Shown in pieces: positions 46,041 to 58,530 of a stretch of DNA of 64,000 nucleotides. The DNA comes from Sphagnum magellanicum (taxonomy: Eukaryota > Streptophyta > Sphagnopsida > Sphagnales > Sphagnaceae). The stretch lies in NCBI GenBank assembly GCA_021904315.1, contig CM038925.1, positions 16,494,501-16,558,500 of the forward strand, read 5' to 3'. The notes beneath the pieces were generated by a model. That model did not search any database, had not been told where the DNA came from, and saw only the letters and a list, made by a program, of their open reading frames with translations. The first letter of the stretch is position 1. Each line of letters opens with the position of its first letter. The position numbers and the translations under genes were made by a program.

Positions 46041-46132
46041 TGAGCTAAGTGCATTCCAAAAAGCATGCCTACCAAAGCCATCATCTTAATATTGGGAACT
46101 AAGGTATTGTTTATATTGAAAGCACACAAATG

Positions 46133-46538
46133 TCTATCTATTGTGATGTAGATTTGACTAGCAATATTGATGATTACACATTGGGTTATGTTTTCTTATT
46201 GAACAATGGAGCTATCAATTGGAGTACCCAAAAACAACCTTCTATTGTTTTTTTTTTTGACAAACGTTAAATTTATGGTAATTTCCCAAGCAACAAGGCA
46301 AGTAATGTAGCTTTCATCATTATTTAAAACTATTGGTCAACCACAAATAAAACTCATCGTTATATATGACAACAATCAAAGTTGTATATCCTTATCAAAA
46401 GATCCAATCTTTCATGTTCATATAAAACATATTGAGATTCATCATCATTTTGTGCAAGAGAAAGTTGCGAATGATTTTATCAAGTTGATATATTGCAACA
46501 CATAAAATATGGTTGCAAATATATTGAACAAGGCTTTT
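46133..46538 (+). pseudogene. Ty1/copia RNase H remnant
   Basis: Readable with frameshifts: YCDVDLTSNIDDYTLGYVFL, LNNGAINWSTQKQPSI, then SQATRQV, IYDNNQSC, LSKDPIFHVHIKHIEIHHHF, VQEKVANDFIKLIYCNT and VANILNKAF. This is the ordered C-terminal RNase H and tail of a copia polyprotein. No RT or integrase is visible on the left, where the minisatellite lies, so the element is truncated. Inactive. Confidence 0.8.
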
Positions 46539-46539
46539 T

Positions 46540-49500
46540 TTTTTTCTATTGACAAACATGAAAATTTATAATATTTGATGAGTGTGATCAAATGTGTAAT
46601 TAGGTAGTTTGTTGAATGGAAGTGTTGAATGTCAACATCCTAAGTTGATATTATATTTATTTTAAATATTTGTGTTTCATGCATTTCATTTTTTGGAACT
46701 ATAAGATAATTGAATTAGGGTTAGATATGCATGCATGTGCTTATGCATGTAATACTAGAGAATGTAACATCTACATGCATGATGTTCATTTTGTATTCAA
46801 TTTTTTTTTATTGATGAAATTTTGTCCCAAAAAAATTATATATTAAAAGTTCAAAAAAAAAGATTTTGGAGGTTTTTATTTGCCAAAAGTGAGGGAAAAA
46901 TTTATAGAAAACTCCATATTAGTATATTTGGTTTTCATTGTGTAGTAAAAAAATATGAGAATGATTAAAATTTTATTATTTATTATTTACTTATAGCTAA
47001 ATTTGGCTAAATTTTCCATGGGATGATTGCACTTTTTAATATATTTTTTATGGAAGATTGTCACTTTGGTTGCTAACAAAAATTCCTAAAAAATCATTTC
47101 TCCTATTAAGAGTAAGCCAAACCTTGGGGTGAACTTGTAGGAGCTTGTGTGATTATAAAGTGGGGGTGGAAAGCTCATGGTAAATTTTATGTTTTACTCA
47201 TCTTCATTTTCTCATCGATCCATTGTCAATTTTCCGACAATGACTGCACTCCCATACAAAAGGAATATGATTCTTCCAAAAGGACATCCTTGGAAGAAAG
47301 ACACCCAACCCTAAATATTAGTTTTTCGGATTTGGGGGACCTTCACATGAAAGCAAACCTTTGAATCTAGAGTGAAGAACTTGGGACGTGTTAAATGTGC
47401 ACTAAAACATACAATACACATGTAAAGCGAGTCAAACTAAGTGTTGGGGTTTGTTGTACTTGTTAAAAGAGACCATTCCAAAACCTTTCCATCCTTGTTT
47501 TGCACAAAAAAAAACACTATTTTCTTGCCCATGATCATCATGAGAAAAACATTTCCTTTCCCATTGTCAATTCCTCTACCACACTATGAGAGCTTGCTCA
47601 CTCGCTCGCTTTCCACCAACACCCACCCAACCACTCACCCACCTACCTACCCACCGTCAATTGGACAACAAGGGTACACCAAAGGCAACATTATATATAT
47701 AATACATAAAGCTTTGTAAACAACTTATCCCCCATTGCCATAGTTGGGACCCTCTTTGTTGGAAAAGAAGAGAACCTAAAGAAACCTCGGAGTAAGAGTC
47801 TTGAAAGAGAATGAAAACCAAAAAGATATTATTAAAAACTAATAATTTAATTTTTTTAATAATATGTTTTTAAATTAAAATTAATTTTTTGAGAAAAAAT
47901 CCTCAACAACACTATGCAAGTTGATATAATACAACAAAGTTGGAAATAGAGAAAGAGGGTTTTGTAAGTTGTCACCACACTCAACTAACTATTCCAAAAA
48001 ACATGAAGAAACCCATTTTGAGACAAATAAAATTATTGCATTATTTTTTTATATACACCCACTTGCCTCTCTCAACAAGGTTGTCCACTTTCCAATAGCT
48101 TTGTGATTTGCTTAAAAGGGCTTTGTCAGATTTTTTATTTTATAATTTTCATTAGGTCCTTTTGGAGAAGGATAGCTTTGGTGGAGAGTAGTAGAGAGAG
48201 GTTGGTTTGGCCTTTACCCGACAAAAGCTGAAGGATTTGTCAGATTACATACATTCAATCCTTTGCTTTGTGACCCTACTACTACTACTTGCAAGGTTTG
48301 TGAGTTGTGACCAGCTTTTGTTGGCTTTCCTATTACAAAAAATTTGCTTGTCACTTGAATGACAAAAATTGTTTGTCACTTATGACAATTTTGTCAATAG
48401 TGCATTTTGAAAGGAACCTCCAACTTTTTTTCTCTTTTTTTTATTTATTTTGGGTGAAATGGGTCATATTGGATGAGTGTTTTTCCATTAAAAAATACTT
48501 ATTTTTTTTGTATTATTAGTTTGATAGAGCAATTTGAAAACCCATCACCAAAAAAAACTACTATTATTACTACTACTATTACTTTCAATTTGAATTTTTC
48601 TTTTCTTTTCTACCACTTTAACAAGTAAACATATGATCATATATCTCGTTGCTCATAAAAGAAATGGAAGCTTCAAATTGCTTTCCAACTACTAATCATA
48701 TGAAAGAATTAATTTGTTAGTTCATCTTGCTATACCGAATGTCAAAAATTACCTTGCAAATTTTATGTTATTGATTTGTAATCCACATAATGGAAATTCT
48801 TACATCTTAGGATTAAGAATCTACTTGACCTTTTGGAAAAGTTCCAAAGATATGGAATTTATGTTTAATATCCAAACACCAATTATAAGATTTATTCTTT
48901 ATTTTCCAAATTATTTTAAAGCGTTTTTAAAAAAATTCAATTGCACCTCACACACACTAGTAATTTGGAATATACACACAAAAATAAGAGTTATTCAAAC
49001 AATACTTACATGATTCAAATTCTAAATATTGATTGAATAACTAGGCAAACATTTGTGTTCTTCCCACACAAATGTTTGAGGATTAATTTTTTAATTTAAA
49101 AATTGAATTAATGTTTAAAAAATGAATTGCAATATCACACCCATAGTCCATAAATTGCAGACCTTTGAAGCCAATTTTTGTTTTAATAATTTTGATATGA
49201 CTTCAAAATGACAAACACCCATTTCTGAGTTTTTAAGTGGGAAGAAGAAACCTGATGATGCCACACATAGTCAAGCTTGTCTCTCCAATTTTAGATCTGC
49301 CCGGGCCCCCATCATTCCATATTAGTACATCTCTTTGTACCAATCCAAATCAAGTTTCAATGTTACCCCGAAGCTACCTTGATGACATTGAAGTTGAATA
49401 ATGACCTTAGGTTAAAAAAAGGTTTCATACGAAGTTCAAGCCCTCGGGTAAACTAGCACCCATGTTGATACCTTGACCTTTTCAATCGAGGCCTTCCTTT

Positions 49501-50130
49501 TAGTGGCCATATTAAGCCCCAAAAATGTTAGATTTGAACAACTTAGAGACCCTTATCTAGTCTAAGCAAGGGAAATTTATAATAATATTTAGAAGTAATG
49601 GAAGTAATTTTTTGGATTTTTTGACCATTTTTATTAACGTGGGTGTTTAAAGTTCAAACCCAAAATGTAATTAGGTAACTTGACCATATGATGATAGAAG
49701 TCGAATAACATTAGGGATAATAAAAATTTTGATTTCTTACAAAACCCAAAATGTAACTAACTAGTGAAGAAGAAGAAGAATTTTAACACAACAAGAAGTT
49801 GTCATTTTCTCTTGGACTTGCAACCATGATGATTATGATTTGAAAAAAAAGTTGATGACAAAGCATTGAGTGACCACAAGCACAGATGTTGGTAGGTTTA
49901 GAAGCCGAGGAAGATTTGATCTTGAGATGTTCAAGGAGATTAGAAGCACACACATAGAGTTAGTTTGTAATTTCAAAGGTTTCTTCTTTTGGGGGCTTTG
50001 AGCATTATTAGCAAATCATATGTTCCCCCAACACTCCCTTCACGAGAGTAAACTATCACCGACAAGCACACCATGCAAAACCAATGGCACCTACCTATGA
50101 GGATGTTTGAAACACAAATTCCATTGTATT
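46540..50130. other. Intergenic DNA, no gene seen
   Basis: AT-rich with poly-A/T tracts and a TACC-rich patch (47636-47660). No coding motif was recognised on either strand. A copia 3' LTR would be expected shortly right of 46540 but no matching pair is visible. Confidence 0.5.
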
Positions 50131-50297
50131 CCTGCCCCATAGTTAACCATACCCTAATCATCAATATGTATCTACTTATCTAGTACACAAAAGATGGTAA
50201 ATACCCCTCATCCCCCATAGTTAACCATGACCTAATCATCAATATGTAGCTACGTATCTAGTACACAAGAGATGTGTAAATACCCCTCATCCCCCCA
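50131..50297. repeat. 78-bp tandem duplication
   Basis: CATAGTTAACCATACCCTAA.. through ..TAAATACCCCTCATCCCCC occurs twice with a 78-bp offset and few differences, directly before the 55-bp array. Confidence 0.85.
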
Positions 50298-50370
50298 TCA
50301 AGCTCCATTCAACACCTTGTAGGCTTGTTATTTTATGCCATGCATGATTTGGCATTGAATTGTGCAATGA

Positions 50371-50590
50371 AATTCTTTCATGTTTCTACACAAGAAGAAC
50401 ATCATTTTACTATGTTCTACAATCCAATTCTTTCATGTTTCTACACAAGAAGAACATCAATTTACTATGTTCTACAATGCAATTCTTTCATGTTTCTACA
50501 TGAGAAGAACATCATTTTACTATGTTCTACGATGCAATTCTTTTCATATTCTGCAAAAAGAACATTGTTTTAGTATGTTCTGCATGTTTT
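50371..50590. repeat. 55-bp tandem array, about four units
   Basis: Units starting AATTCTTTCATGTTTCTACA begin at 50371, 50426, 50481 and 50536, an exact 55-bp period; the last unit is diverged. Overlapping open frames here are by-products of the repeat. Confidence 0.92.
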
Positions 50591-51595
50591 GCACTATCTA
50601 CAATAAACACCATTGCCGATTTAACATCCTCCATTGTGGTGAATAAGGGGCTTGAACTTTGCAATGGATAGTGGTGCACTTGTGAGTGTTGGGTCACATA
50701 CCCTTCCTTTAGGTTTCATTAGGCACATAGGTGTTGAAATAGTTAATATTTTTGGTCTTATTGCTTTTAGCACCCATGACAAAGTGGATGGAGTTTTTGG
50801 CAAATGATGCTTATATTTTTTTTGACTTTTTCTTTTTCACAAATTTTCCACAATGTGTAATTGTTGCCTCTAGCAAAGTAATTTTAAACAATTGGGAGTG
50901 TAGAGGGAGGGTGGTCATCAAAGTGGATAGTTGGGTTAAGGTTAAGTTTAAAATAGTCCAACACATGTCAACACAAACTTGTTCAAATACTTGTTCAAGC
51001 TCATAAAGATCAATAGAAAAATTAATGCCAAAAACAACATGTCACTTGACAAGGAGAAAAAAAAGAAAAAAAAAGGGGAGAGAATGTATGTACAAAGAGA
51101 CGCAAGTATGACAAGCTACTAAGTTCAAACTAGAAAATGTCTAGCACCCGCAAGTCTTGAAATTTGTGCTTTCAATAAAAAAAATTCTTGGGAATTTGTT
51201 AATGTTAAGCATTATAATAATGAATTATTATTTTCAATTTGTGAGAGACAAATGTTGTTAAAAAAAAAATTGGAAAAAATTTGAAATCTTCATATTTTTT
51301 TAATTAATTAAGTACCAAACTGAGTTGGCATGGCACTTTATTAAGGGAATCCATGTCCCCATTACCTTATGGGGGAGGTGTTAGTTAGACTCCTTGTACT
51401 AGCCTTTGGGTTGTGATTGAGTCCATGCTCATCACTACATAGTACATAGCTGTGTTTGGCCTTTTTTGCTTGTCCCATGGACATTTTGGGTGTTTTCTAG
51501 TTGGAGTTGATTGATTGATTGATTGATTGATTTGATTTGATTGCTTTTGCATGGTAAGCCAAAGAACTTTTTTGTCAGGCATGGAAATTCAATAA

Positions 51596-51715
51596 CACAA
51601 TCTAGACAAAAATAATAATTATTTTTACAATCTAGACAAAAATAATTATTATTTTTACAATCTAGACAAAAAAATAATTATTACTTTACAATCTAGACAA
51701 AAATGATAAATTATT
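51596..51715. repeat. About 32-bp tandem array, four units
   Basis: ACAATCTAGACAAAAATAAT followed by an ATTATTTTT tail repeats four times with small length changes. Each unit carries a short palindromic AATAATTATT. Confidence 0.88.
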
Positions 51716-53930
51716 TGTATGAAGAGAGTGCAACTGCAACAGACTCAACTCTTGAATTTTAAAGGGGGTCCCATACTTTGACAGACTGTTGTTGTGCTTT
51801 TTGTTTGTTTGGATTGCTGATTAATATGTTGTAGAAAAATATGCAAACATTAAAAATTCAAAAAAGGGTTTGTAACACAAAGGATGGAAGATCATGGGTT
51901 GTTTTTTTTTTTTTTTTTTTCAAAGCAATTTTTTAAAATAAAAAATGTCTCGTGTCCCAAACACCAAACTTAGTGACCAATGGGAAAAAAAAGTTGGAAC
52001 ATGTCTCAAAATTGATAATTTCAAAATTTGGACACATCCATGAACACAATTTTAAAAAAAAGATTATGACAAGTACAAAAAATTCAAATTAATTTTTATG
52101 CTTCACCAATGGCAAGAATTGATACCTACCAATATAATATCCTATCTTCAAGGTTGGTTCAACATCATATCATCAAAAAATATTTTAAATGATGTCAAGC
52201 TATGACCAAGTTTGGAAGGATGCTTGTTCTTTCCTAAGGTTCACCACCTTATGAATTAACCCTATTCATAAGGTGACCCTAAACCCCGAACCCAAAATCA
52301 TGGTGGGTTGCAAGTCACAACTCATGTGTTGTCCATGGTTTGGGTTTAGGACAACACAAGAGTTGTCGCCTTGGACACATGGAAGTTAGTGAAATGCATG
52401 AACTACAAAATACGTACTACATATCATTGTGACTTTGGGGACTCTAGGTACTATACTATACTTGTGATGAGAATCTTAAGAGGTCATTCTTTTCAAGACT
52501 AGGTCGGTAGTACTCAAAGACATGAAGGCACAATCATACTTGCATAGTTCTATCAACAAACAATGAAAATGGGTGTCCAAGTGTGAAGTTGTATTTGCAT
52601 AATTGGTGGGTTTGGTTCATGCATAAGATCTTTCAATTACTACCTTGCATTTTAAATTGAACTTTTTTCATACATGTGTTATGCACAAATGTCATCTTTT
52701 AACTCAACATTACTATGATTTTTTTGAATTTTTACCTCTTCTCATACCATTGGAATAGGTTTTATTCAGCAACCAATTGTTGAACTAGTTCTAAACCATT
52801 TAACTCCAAAATAAATAAAAATTAAATTGTTAATGATAATAACATTACAAACAAAACATCATAAATTCAAATAGTTGTGTACCAATTGCTATGAATTTGG
52901 ATAAAAATGCCTAATGTTTTGCAAACATGTTTTTATATATTTTTACACATCCCAAAATAATAATAATCAAACAAGCACATCCCATGAGCTTAGGATTTTT
53001 TTGGAGGCAAGCATCCAAAAATCAAAGTTAAAGTGTGTGCATGTGTAAAAACATAGTTGCACAAATGGGTTCATGGATTCTCCAAAGAGAACACCCAAAA
53101 GAAGCTAGCCAATTGATTATGATGAGATCTAACTAATAACGTATTAAGCAACATCGGGATATCAAAACTTAGTCTTTCAAATAAACAAAATTTAGATGAT
53201 TTGCACAAACAAGTGTACAAATTGTTACATTTTCATGACAACAATTTACATGGGGTTGATTTGAAAGGCCTTCAATAGTCTCCCCCTCTTGATCCTAACC
53301 ACTTTCTTGAGCCCAATAGGTTTCAAAACCCTCTTCCAAAGATGCTAAGCCTCTACAATTGTAAGTTGGCCACTAGTCAAGGTACTAGCTTACCTCTCAA
53401 CTTGCATTGCATTTGCATTGCATTGCATGTGGACCCCTCAACCCTAACCATGTCACATATTCTATATGGTACAAGTAGCTGAAGTGCCAAACTTCTAGTT
53501 TAGCCCTAGATCATTGATATTCCAAATTTAGTAATGTAGTAGTGAGTGAGGACCATGTCCTTCTTCCACACTTTTTTAAATTATGATTCCTCTTATTTTG
53601 TCTCTCTCCTCTCCCATTACCCTTTTATTTTATTTATTTATTTATTTTTTTGTCTTGGAGGTTCATATCATGTACAATATTAGAATTTTTATAATTAATT
53701 TATTTTATTTTAATATTAAATATATTAAAATTTTATAAGGTACTACTCCAAGTCTACAACTCACAAGTTACAAATGTACTACTCCATTCAATAATGTTGA
53801 ATTGTCGGATACATACATACATACAATACATTAGAGTTATCCATAAAGTCATACCCAGTCCAGGCCTTTGTGTTGCACACCCACTTGGCCCCCTATTCAT
53901 TTGTCTGTGCATGATCTCTTGTCATTGCTC
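51716..53930. other. Intergenic DNA with one hairpin, no gene seen
   Basis: An 18-bp inverted repeat with one mismatch lies at 52317-52366 (ACAACTCATGTGTTGTCC and its complement, loop of about 14). A T run lies at about 51902-51920. No coding motif was recognised. Confidence 0.6.
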
Positions 53931-53939
53931 TCTAGTCTT

Positions 53940-54008
53940 TTTCTGGTATTATTTATTTATTTTTATTTATTTATTATTTATTTATTTATTATTATTATTA
54001 TTATTTAT
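53940..54008. repeat. TTTA/TTA microsatellite
   Basis: Alternating TTTA and TTA units over about 70 bp. Open frames running through it (rich in Tyr, Leu, Ile) are meaningless. Confidence 0.92.
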
Positions 54009-56689
54009 CAAGTGCCAATTTCTTTTTTTTTCTTTTTTTTTTCCTTGGAAATAGAATATTGGAGAGCTTGGTTCAGTGATTTGCTCCTCTGAAAGTTTAA
54101 AAAAACACAAGACCAAAAAGGGCATGAAAATTTGTCAGTGGGTCCAAATATAAGAGGGTTCTTCTTTTTACCCCCTTTAGGGTAATCCAGCACCTATGGT
54201 GATCACATGGTAAAAAGTAAAAAAAAAACCTAAAAAATAATTTTTAAGATAATTTTTAAAAATGGGTTTTTTTCTAAGTATTTTAAATATTCCATCCTGA
54301 AGACCAAAATGAGCCTTTTCAGAAGCAAATTTAAAAATTTTGGGATATTTTTACCATGGTTCCAGTGTAGGTAACTGGCTCACCCTGTAAGTAAAAATAT
54401 GGTGTAAATATTAGTAAAAAACCAGCAACAGAGTTAACCACCATGGTTAGTTAGGGAATGAACTGGAACCCAATGGAAATGAAAAAGAATTTTCCTGTTC
54501 ATCCATCATCCATTCCTCATGGTGGAATTTGCTGGAGGCTTTTTGGTTCACTCTGGTCAGGTCTGAGATGATCAATTGGGCATCATCAACATAGATAATT
54601 ATTTACTTATTTTTATTATATATATTATTTATTTATTTTTAAATTCTAATTTTTTTATTAAAAATTTTTGAAGCTTGTAAATATGTAAAATATCCATTCC
54701 ATAAGAAAGGGATGAGAATTTTGGTGTGACAAATAAGCCCTAAAACCCAACTTTTTGGGTAAAGCTGTGCCTTGAACAAACAAAAGGGGTTTGTCAGTTG
54801 GACCATGTGATCACTTGCTCCCATTTTGGCATGAAAGTTTCAATGGTGGAAATCCTTCCTTGAGTGTAAAAATGAGGACTAAAGCCTAGTCTTTTTGGCC
54901 TTGTCTTTTAGGGGAATTATTCAGGCCTTGGGAGCATGGTAAAAATGCCAAAGTTTTTTGGGTAGCTTCTAAAAACATTATATACAACACATGGTCCTTA
55001 GACAAAATAAAAGGGTTTTTCATTGTTGTATAATTTAATTTTTGTATGTGTGTATATGTGTTGTATATTAAGAAATTTAGTGTATTCGGAAGGCACCTTA
55101 CATCTTTGAATATCCCATTGAAATACTAGGTGTAAGATCCCTCTCACTCCTACTCCCCCAACGATCTACATATGTTTTGGCATATAGGTATAAGGTTTGC
55201 CTAGTGTTTTATAGAGGGTAAGGCCCATGGGCAAGGAGTATTTATAGAGTGTGGGGGCATTCAATGAAAGACTGGACTCAATGACCCACTTAGGGTTTTA
55301 TTTTAGGGTGCAAACTAGGTATAAGGAGTTGTTTAAGTTCCATTGAAGTAAGTGGTTACACCATGTTAAAAGTTTTGGATTATCTTTTGACAATAATGTT
55401 CATAAGTATTGTGTGAACATGTGACAAAAATTGAAATGAATCTAATGAGTATTGAATAGTCAAAAATAACTTTTCAAACAATGGGATCAATAATTTTTTT
55501 ATTTTTTATTTTTTAATTTTTTTGAGTTGCTTACAGGGCTTTAGAAAAGATTTGCAAATAAGAATTTTTTTATATAAACATTTACATTATAATATAATGC
55601 AACAACTTTTTGGGTCATAAAATTTTTTTATTTTAAAAGCAAATTTGTAAATCATGATTTTAAGCTTATTTTGCAAAATATTTTACTCTTAAATATTGAT
55701 TAAGGACTTAGTCTTATGCTTTGGTGGCTTTTATTACTGTGTTTTTATCATTTCAAAATGGCCCACCTTGGGGTTTTATCTTACACTAGATTATATTATA
55801 TGGCATAGCATTGCTTGTGTGTGTGTGTGTGTATAAAAGCTTTAAAACCTAAGATGAAACCAAAAAAATTTAACATCGTTAATTTCATTCAAACTAAAAT
55901 TAACATTTATAAAAATAATCAATAAAATCAATTAAAAAAAGGTTGCACCATAATCACCTAAAGGTTTTTAGCTTAAACAAAGGCCATGATGTTTCATCAA
56001 TCAACACCTACACTTGTACCTGTTACAACCTAATGGGTGAGAACCAATGTTTTTTTTTGGTGTGAATTATCACAAGAATTTTACTTTTTTAAAAAGGTGG
56101 CTCCTAATACAAAGGACAAAAAAGGAAGGTATCATTTTGTTCACCAAGGTGATGTGGAATATTTTTGGTGCCAAACCCAATGTGTTTTATGTTTTTGTTG
56201 TGGGTATTGAAACCTTGAGGCTTTCTTGTACAATATTTGGACAATTCAATGTAAGTTCTAGGTGTAATGGTTTCATTAATCATTAATCATCTGTAATAAA
56301 CTTTGTGTGTGGTAATGTGTTGTGTGATGGTTTTGATGATTTTTAATTGGTTAAGATCTACTACAGAGTTTGTGCACATAAAAGTTTCACAAAATCCCAA
56401 GATTTATATGATTTTTCATGATCTTCAACCAATTGAATTGATTGCAAGTTAATCATCAGAAGGGAAGGATGTGTTGTTTAGTTGCAACTTAATTATTATC
56501 ATGTGTTTACCATCAAAAGGTTAACATTTTATAACCTCCCCACTGTTTTTTTGGTTTCTCTTGTACAAATGAAATGAAATTTTGATTTGTTGTATAATTC
56601 ACTCTAAACATTTTGATAAAACTTTCATGCTTGAATCATGTTTTTGCATTATTCAAGAATCATGCCTTTTGTTTAAAGGTTGTGACTTG
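54009..56689. other. Intergenic DNA, no gene seen
   Basis: Homopolymer and ATTT-rich stretches and a short (GT)n at about 55817-55831. No family motif on either strand. Confidence 0.55.
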
Positions 56690-56990
56690 TGACAATCAAG
56701 TCTCCAAAATCAATGTCAAATATGTCTTTGAAATTTTCCAATCTTTCATTTAGAAGTTGCAAACATTGAAGTCTCTAGAATCTATGTCAAATATGTCTTC
56801 TAGGAATCTCCATTCTTTCATTTGGTGGTTGCAACAATCTAATCTCTAAATTCTACATTGATCATGTTTTTCTAGACTTTCCACTTTTTCATTCATAGGC
56901 TACAATAGTCAAACCTTGAGAATTTGCATCAAATCTTTTAAGACTTTCCATTATTTCATTCAAAGGTTGCCACCATCCCGAAAGTTGAAG
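56690..56990. repeat. About 70-bp degenerate tandem array, four units
   Basis: The phrase CTTTCATTT..GGTTGCAA recurs at about 56743, 56815, 56886 and 56954, with AATC..TCAAATATGTCTT between. Units are well diverged, indicating an old array. Confidence 0.7.
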
Positions 56991-57458
56991 CTTAAAGTTT
57001 GCAATCAAATCTCCAAAGTATGTTAAGTTGAATTTGCCTTCCAAAATCTCTAAAGTGTACAAACTTGAATCTATCTTTTAGGAATATTTTTATTTCCATA
57101 GTCAAGGTTGTCTGTCACAATATTTTGATAGCTTCCACAAACTTACAAATTCAAATACATTTATTCTAGTACAAACCTTATTGTGGTTGCCGCTTTTTCT
57201 AACCTTTGATTATAGTGTTGCTCCTTCAATTCATGGTCCTTTTCCATCATCCCTTACCTTGTTTTCTCCTTGCAATTTTGATCCTTCAAATCCAAACCAT
57301 GAAAATGTTATTATGTCCTTGAATGAATTTTCTCCCACTCTTGAATAGTTAGTTTTACCCAAAGTCCCATTTGAACCAATAGTTCAAAAATAACACTATG
57401 ATGCCATTAGAAAAATTAAAGAATATTAGGTTGCAAAAATTCCATGGGTAGATTTTTG

Positions 57459-58474
57459 CACTACAAGAAATTACAGTTTATTTGATTGGAAAACTAAACC
57501 AAAAACCAATCATTTTGACATTTGCTCAATGTGACCATTTGGTCATATTGGACAAGTTGATTTGAACACATCCAATTTGATTGGTGGTTTTTTTACTAAC
57601 CATCAAATGGATTTTTTGACTAATCAAATTGGATAAAAAATTGGACAACCCAAAAAATTTAATTAAAAAAAAACTCAGATCATAAATATAGAAATGTAAA
57701 TAATAAATATAATAAATAGTTAGTTAGCTACCCACCCACCCATGACCTACCTACCTACCATGGCCTCCTACCTACCTATCCACAACCCACCTAAATATTA
57801 TACATTTACACACATATTGTACAAAGTATATATACAAATATGCATGCTTCACATGTAGTATATGTTGGTAAAGGGGATTGAACCTTAGTATTCTTCATTC
57901 CACACCATTGTTTTGGCCATCAAACCACCCCACCACTTTGTAAAACAATATGATACCAAATGCATTTGACATTATTCTTTGAATTTCCATGAAATTTTTT
58001 ATCATTGTGTTAACAACATTTGGATTTCAATTTTTGTCTTAAGTAGATTAACAGGTATCTAATTACGTAAATAGGTAAGTACACATGCCCATCTATTTAT
58101 GTTTTAAATGTACATACCTACTTATATAAATTATAGGTAGGTATGTAAGTAGATAGTAGGTAGGTAGATAAATAAATAGATACGTAGGTAGCCTAGTAAG
58201 CATAGTAAATAGGTTAGAAAACCAAATTAATATGGTCAATTTGACTAAACATGTGCATTCAATATGGCCAATTTCACTAGGCGATGGGCATATTAATGTA
58301 CCATTGTCTTTCTTGACTAGATATACGACTTAACACTTGGTCAATATGATCACTTTAGTCAAAAGAACCATGTGTCTTTCATGCCCCATGTCTTTAATCA
58401 AAGTGAACATCCTTTGAATCAATGTGAACATTTTACTCAAGTTGAACCTTTTGAAAAACAATGATTTTGTAGTG
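57459..58474. mobile_element. CACTA (En/Spm)-type non-autonomous element with TTG target duplication
   Basis: Left end CACTACAAGAAATTACAGTT; the right end, reverse complemented, is CACTACAAAATCATTGTTTT. TTG flanks both sides (57456-57458 and 58475-58477), the 3-bp duplication expected for CACTA. Subterminal regions carry many copies of TGGTCA/TTGGTC/ATTTGAC-like words in both orientations, as CACTA ends do. The 1016-bp interior has TACC and TAGG tetranucleotide tracts (57727-57785, 58130-58195) and no transposase. Confidence 0.82.
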
Positions 58475-58530
58475 TTGGTTAGGGTCAAATGGTAGCTTGC
58501 ACATTGTCAAATGTAAGATTTATAATGAGG

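Noticed and set aside
45752..46129. 125-residue minus-strand open frame as a real gene
   Set aside because: It consists almost wholly of 39-bp minisatellite units; no start context or family. Reported as a repeat.
50325..50646. Cys/Phe-rich open frames and a possible CRISPR-like array
   Set aside because: The 55-bp units are contiguous with no unique spacers and the organism is a plant; open frames come from the repeat.
53794..54092. Hydrophobic open frames resembling membrane proteins
   Set aside because: They read through a TTTA/TTA microsatellite and T runs.
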